Shown: piece after piece, positions 62,797-64,000 of the stretch
Layout: every line of letters starts with the position of its first letter
Position numbering within the stretch: the first letter of the stretch is position 1
From: Streptomyces hundungensis
GTDB taxonomy: Bacteria; Actinomycetota; Actinomycetes; Streptomycetales; Streptomycetaceae
Direction: 5' to 3'
NCBI RefSeq assembly: GCF_003627815.1
Contig: NZ_CP032698.1
Location: 3,038,001 to 3,102,000 of the forward strand
DNA: 64,000 bases
Translations under genes and position numbers: made by a program
The notes under the pieces: model-generated
The model's input: the letters and a program-made list of their open reading frames with translations, nothing else
Databases searched by the model: none
Told to the model about the DNA's origin: nothing

Positions 62797-63480
62797 TCAC
62801 TCGTACGAGGCGATGTCCTTGACCACCGAGAAGCCGAGCCCGTAAGCGCTCAGGCCACGCCCGTACGCGCCCAGGTGCACCCCGCTCTGCGCCGAGCCCG
62901 CAAGGACCCAGCCGAATGCGGACTCGCGGTAGTGGAAGTCGGTGGGCACGCCGTCGACGGGCAGCGAGAGCGTGGACCAGTCGGAGCCGTCGAGGTCGTC
63001 GGCGAGCTCCCAGGCCGTCTCGGTCTGCTGGTCCAGCCAGTCACCGCGCAGGACGTGGTCCATCTGCGCGGGCCAGGTGAAGGACAGCAGCCCCGAACCG
63101 GCCAGCCAGGCCGCCGAGGAGACCGAGGTGGCCTCCAGGACGCCCGTGCCGTCGCCGCTGCGGCGCACCGGATTCGCGGGGATGCTCACGACCACCGCGA
63201 ACCGCTCCCGGTCGGCCGTGGCGCCGGCCGCCTCGGGCCGTATCGACGGCTCGTCGCCGTGCCCGATCGAACCGTGCTGGACCGTGCCGTCGGCGGCGAG
63301 CGCCACCTGCATCAGCCAGCGCGGCCCGGTGAACGCCTCGTCGAGGCCGTACCAGGGGAAGGGCGCGCGCAGAAAGCCGTCGACGGTTCGCCGGGCCGCC
63401 GGCACTCCCTCCGCTGTGGCCTTGGCACCCTCGGGCGCCCCTTGGGGGGACTGCCCCGTTACCCGGCTTGTCGTCTCCAT
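62797..63480 (-). CDS. Conserved hypothetical protein
   Basis: I do not recognise this 227-residue protein. The first 30 residues are flexible; the rest is Trp- and Gly-rich with segments such as FPWYGLDEAFTGPRWLMQVALAADG and GWVLAGSAQSGVHLGAYGRGLSAYG. No signal peptide or transmembrane helix is visible. It lies between mrp and tatB. The ATG 63480 start is not independently supported. Confidence 0.65.
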   Translation of the reverse strand: METTSRVTGQSPQGAPEGAKATAEGVPAARRTVDGFLRAPFPWYGLDEAFTGPRWLMQVALAADGTVQHGSIGHGDEPSIRPEAAGATADRERFAVVVSIPANPVRRSGDGTGVLEATSVSSAAWLAGSGLLSFTWPAQMDHVLRGDWLDQQTETAWELADDLDGSDWSTLSLPVDGVPTDFHYRESAFGWVLAGSAQSGVHLGAYGRGLSAYGLGFSVVKDIASYE

Positions 63481-63645
63481 CTGCCCGGCCGCCTCCTAGA
63501 TCAGTAGCGTCCGGAGCGGCCCGCCCCCCTCGGGCGTCCTGGCTGCCGGACAGATGGAGGATAGCCACCTCGGCACGGCTCGCCGGAAAAGCCCATGTGG
63601 GATTGGCGTGTACCGGGTCGCGGTCGGGGCGCGAAAGGGGCGCGA

Positions 63646-64000
63646 TCAGGTGGCGTCGGCGTCGAAGGGCGGGCGCTCGCCCGGGTCCAGCTTCTCGCGC
63701 TTCTTCAGCAGGTCGGGGGTGCCCGAACCGGTGCCGGAGCCGTTGGCCGCGGTGGTCGCGGGGGCGGTTTCGCGGCCGTGCACGGCGTCCGCGACCTCTT
63801 CCATGTCCTTGCGCAGGTCGAAGCTGTTGCGGATCTCCTTGAGGCCCAGGTCGTCGTTGTCCATCAACTGCTTGCGGACGAACGTCTTGGGGTTCAGGTC
63901 CTCGAACTCGAAGTCCTTGAACTCGGGGCCCAGCTCGGCCCGGATGTCCTGCTTGGCGCTCTCGGAGAAGCTGCGCACCTTGCGGATGATGTTCGACACG
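63646..64000 (-). CDS. tatB: Twin-arginine translocase subunit TatB, 3' part only
   Basis: Only the C-terminal part lies in the window; the start is beyond the right edge. The visible segment IIRKVRSFSESAKQDIRAEL, then EFKDFEFEDLNPKTFVRK is the characteristic amphipathic helix and FxxEDLNPKTF region of streptomycete TatB. The N-terminal transmembrane helix is not seen. It is part of the Tat export system that moves folded redox proteins. Confidence 0.88.
   Translation of the reverse strand, partial: VSNIIRKVRSFSESAKQDIRAELGPEFKDFEFEDLNPKTFVRKQLMDNDDLGLKEIRNSFDLRKDMEEVADAVHGRETAPATTAANGSGTGSGTPDLLKKREKLDPGERPPFDADAT

Overview
The window is a high-GC chromosomal segment from an actinomycete, almost certainly Streptomyces or a close relative such as Kitasatospora. 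The evidence is third-position GC bias, frequent GTG starts, ATGA-type overlaps and families typical of that group: mycoredoxin, AdnAB, a DNA alkyltransferase-like protein, DUF3152, DUF3107, a MoeB/rhodanese fusion and TatB. I found no tRNA or rRNA gene, CRISPR array, prophage or complete insertion sequence.

Region 1 (1-14.3 kb) is redox and DNA-repair housekeeping. It holds mycoredoxin, NudC, an M20 dipeptidase, the two subunits of an AdnAB helicase-nuclease, a DNA alkyltransferase-like protein, and a large membrane protein that joins a degenerate kinase domain to a flippase-like domain. The gene order resembles mycobacterial adnAB-nudC-mycoredoxin neighbourhoods. Region 2 (14.9-25.1 kb) is a respiratory module. 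A YwiC-like protein diverges from narG-narH-narJ-narI-radical SAM-hemY, six genes that all overlap by 1-4 bases, and the shared promoter region holds a DosR/OsdR-like palindrome. It looks like an oxygen-limitation operon that brings its own heme-maturation enzymes.

Region 3 (25.2-33 kb) holds a secreted TAP-type hydrolase, moeZ, and a minus-strand group of four genes: PelF-like glycosyltransferase, membrane protein, NAD-dependent epimerase and spherulin-4/GH114-like protein. This group resembles a cut-down Pel-type polysaccharide system. Region 4 (33.1-39.1 kb) is a peptide-type ABC importer operon preceded by a 31-residue leader peptide. The linker of its fused double ATPase is built largely from dispersed repeats. 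Region 5 (39.2-52.8 kb) contains DUF3152, hydrolases, a TetR regulator, DUF3107, a ferritin-like protein next to a MITE-like element, a DEAD-box RNA helicase with a long repetitive basic tail, a NYN-domain protein, a conserved-looking 50-residue protein, a MarC protein, a PHP phosphoesterase and a zinc-ribbon protein. Region 6 (52.9-64 kb) has an MFS transporter, a SUFU-domain protein, CorA, a DMT exporter, a lipoprotein, a soluble MgtE-N/CBS protein with DUF1003, the Mrp Fe-S carrier, and the end of tatB at the window edge.

The most unusual signal is a dispersed repeat with the core GCGCAGTTCCCCGCGCCCCT. About two dozen copies fill four intergenic gaps. All four lie between convergent genes, and the copies point the same way relative to the gene they follow. 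The repeat also appears in frame inside the ABC ATPase gene.
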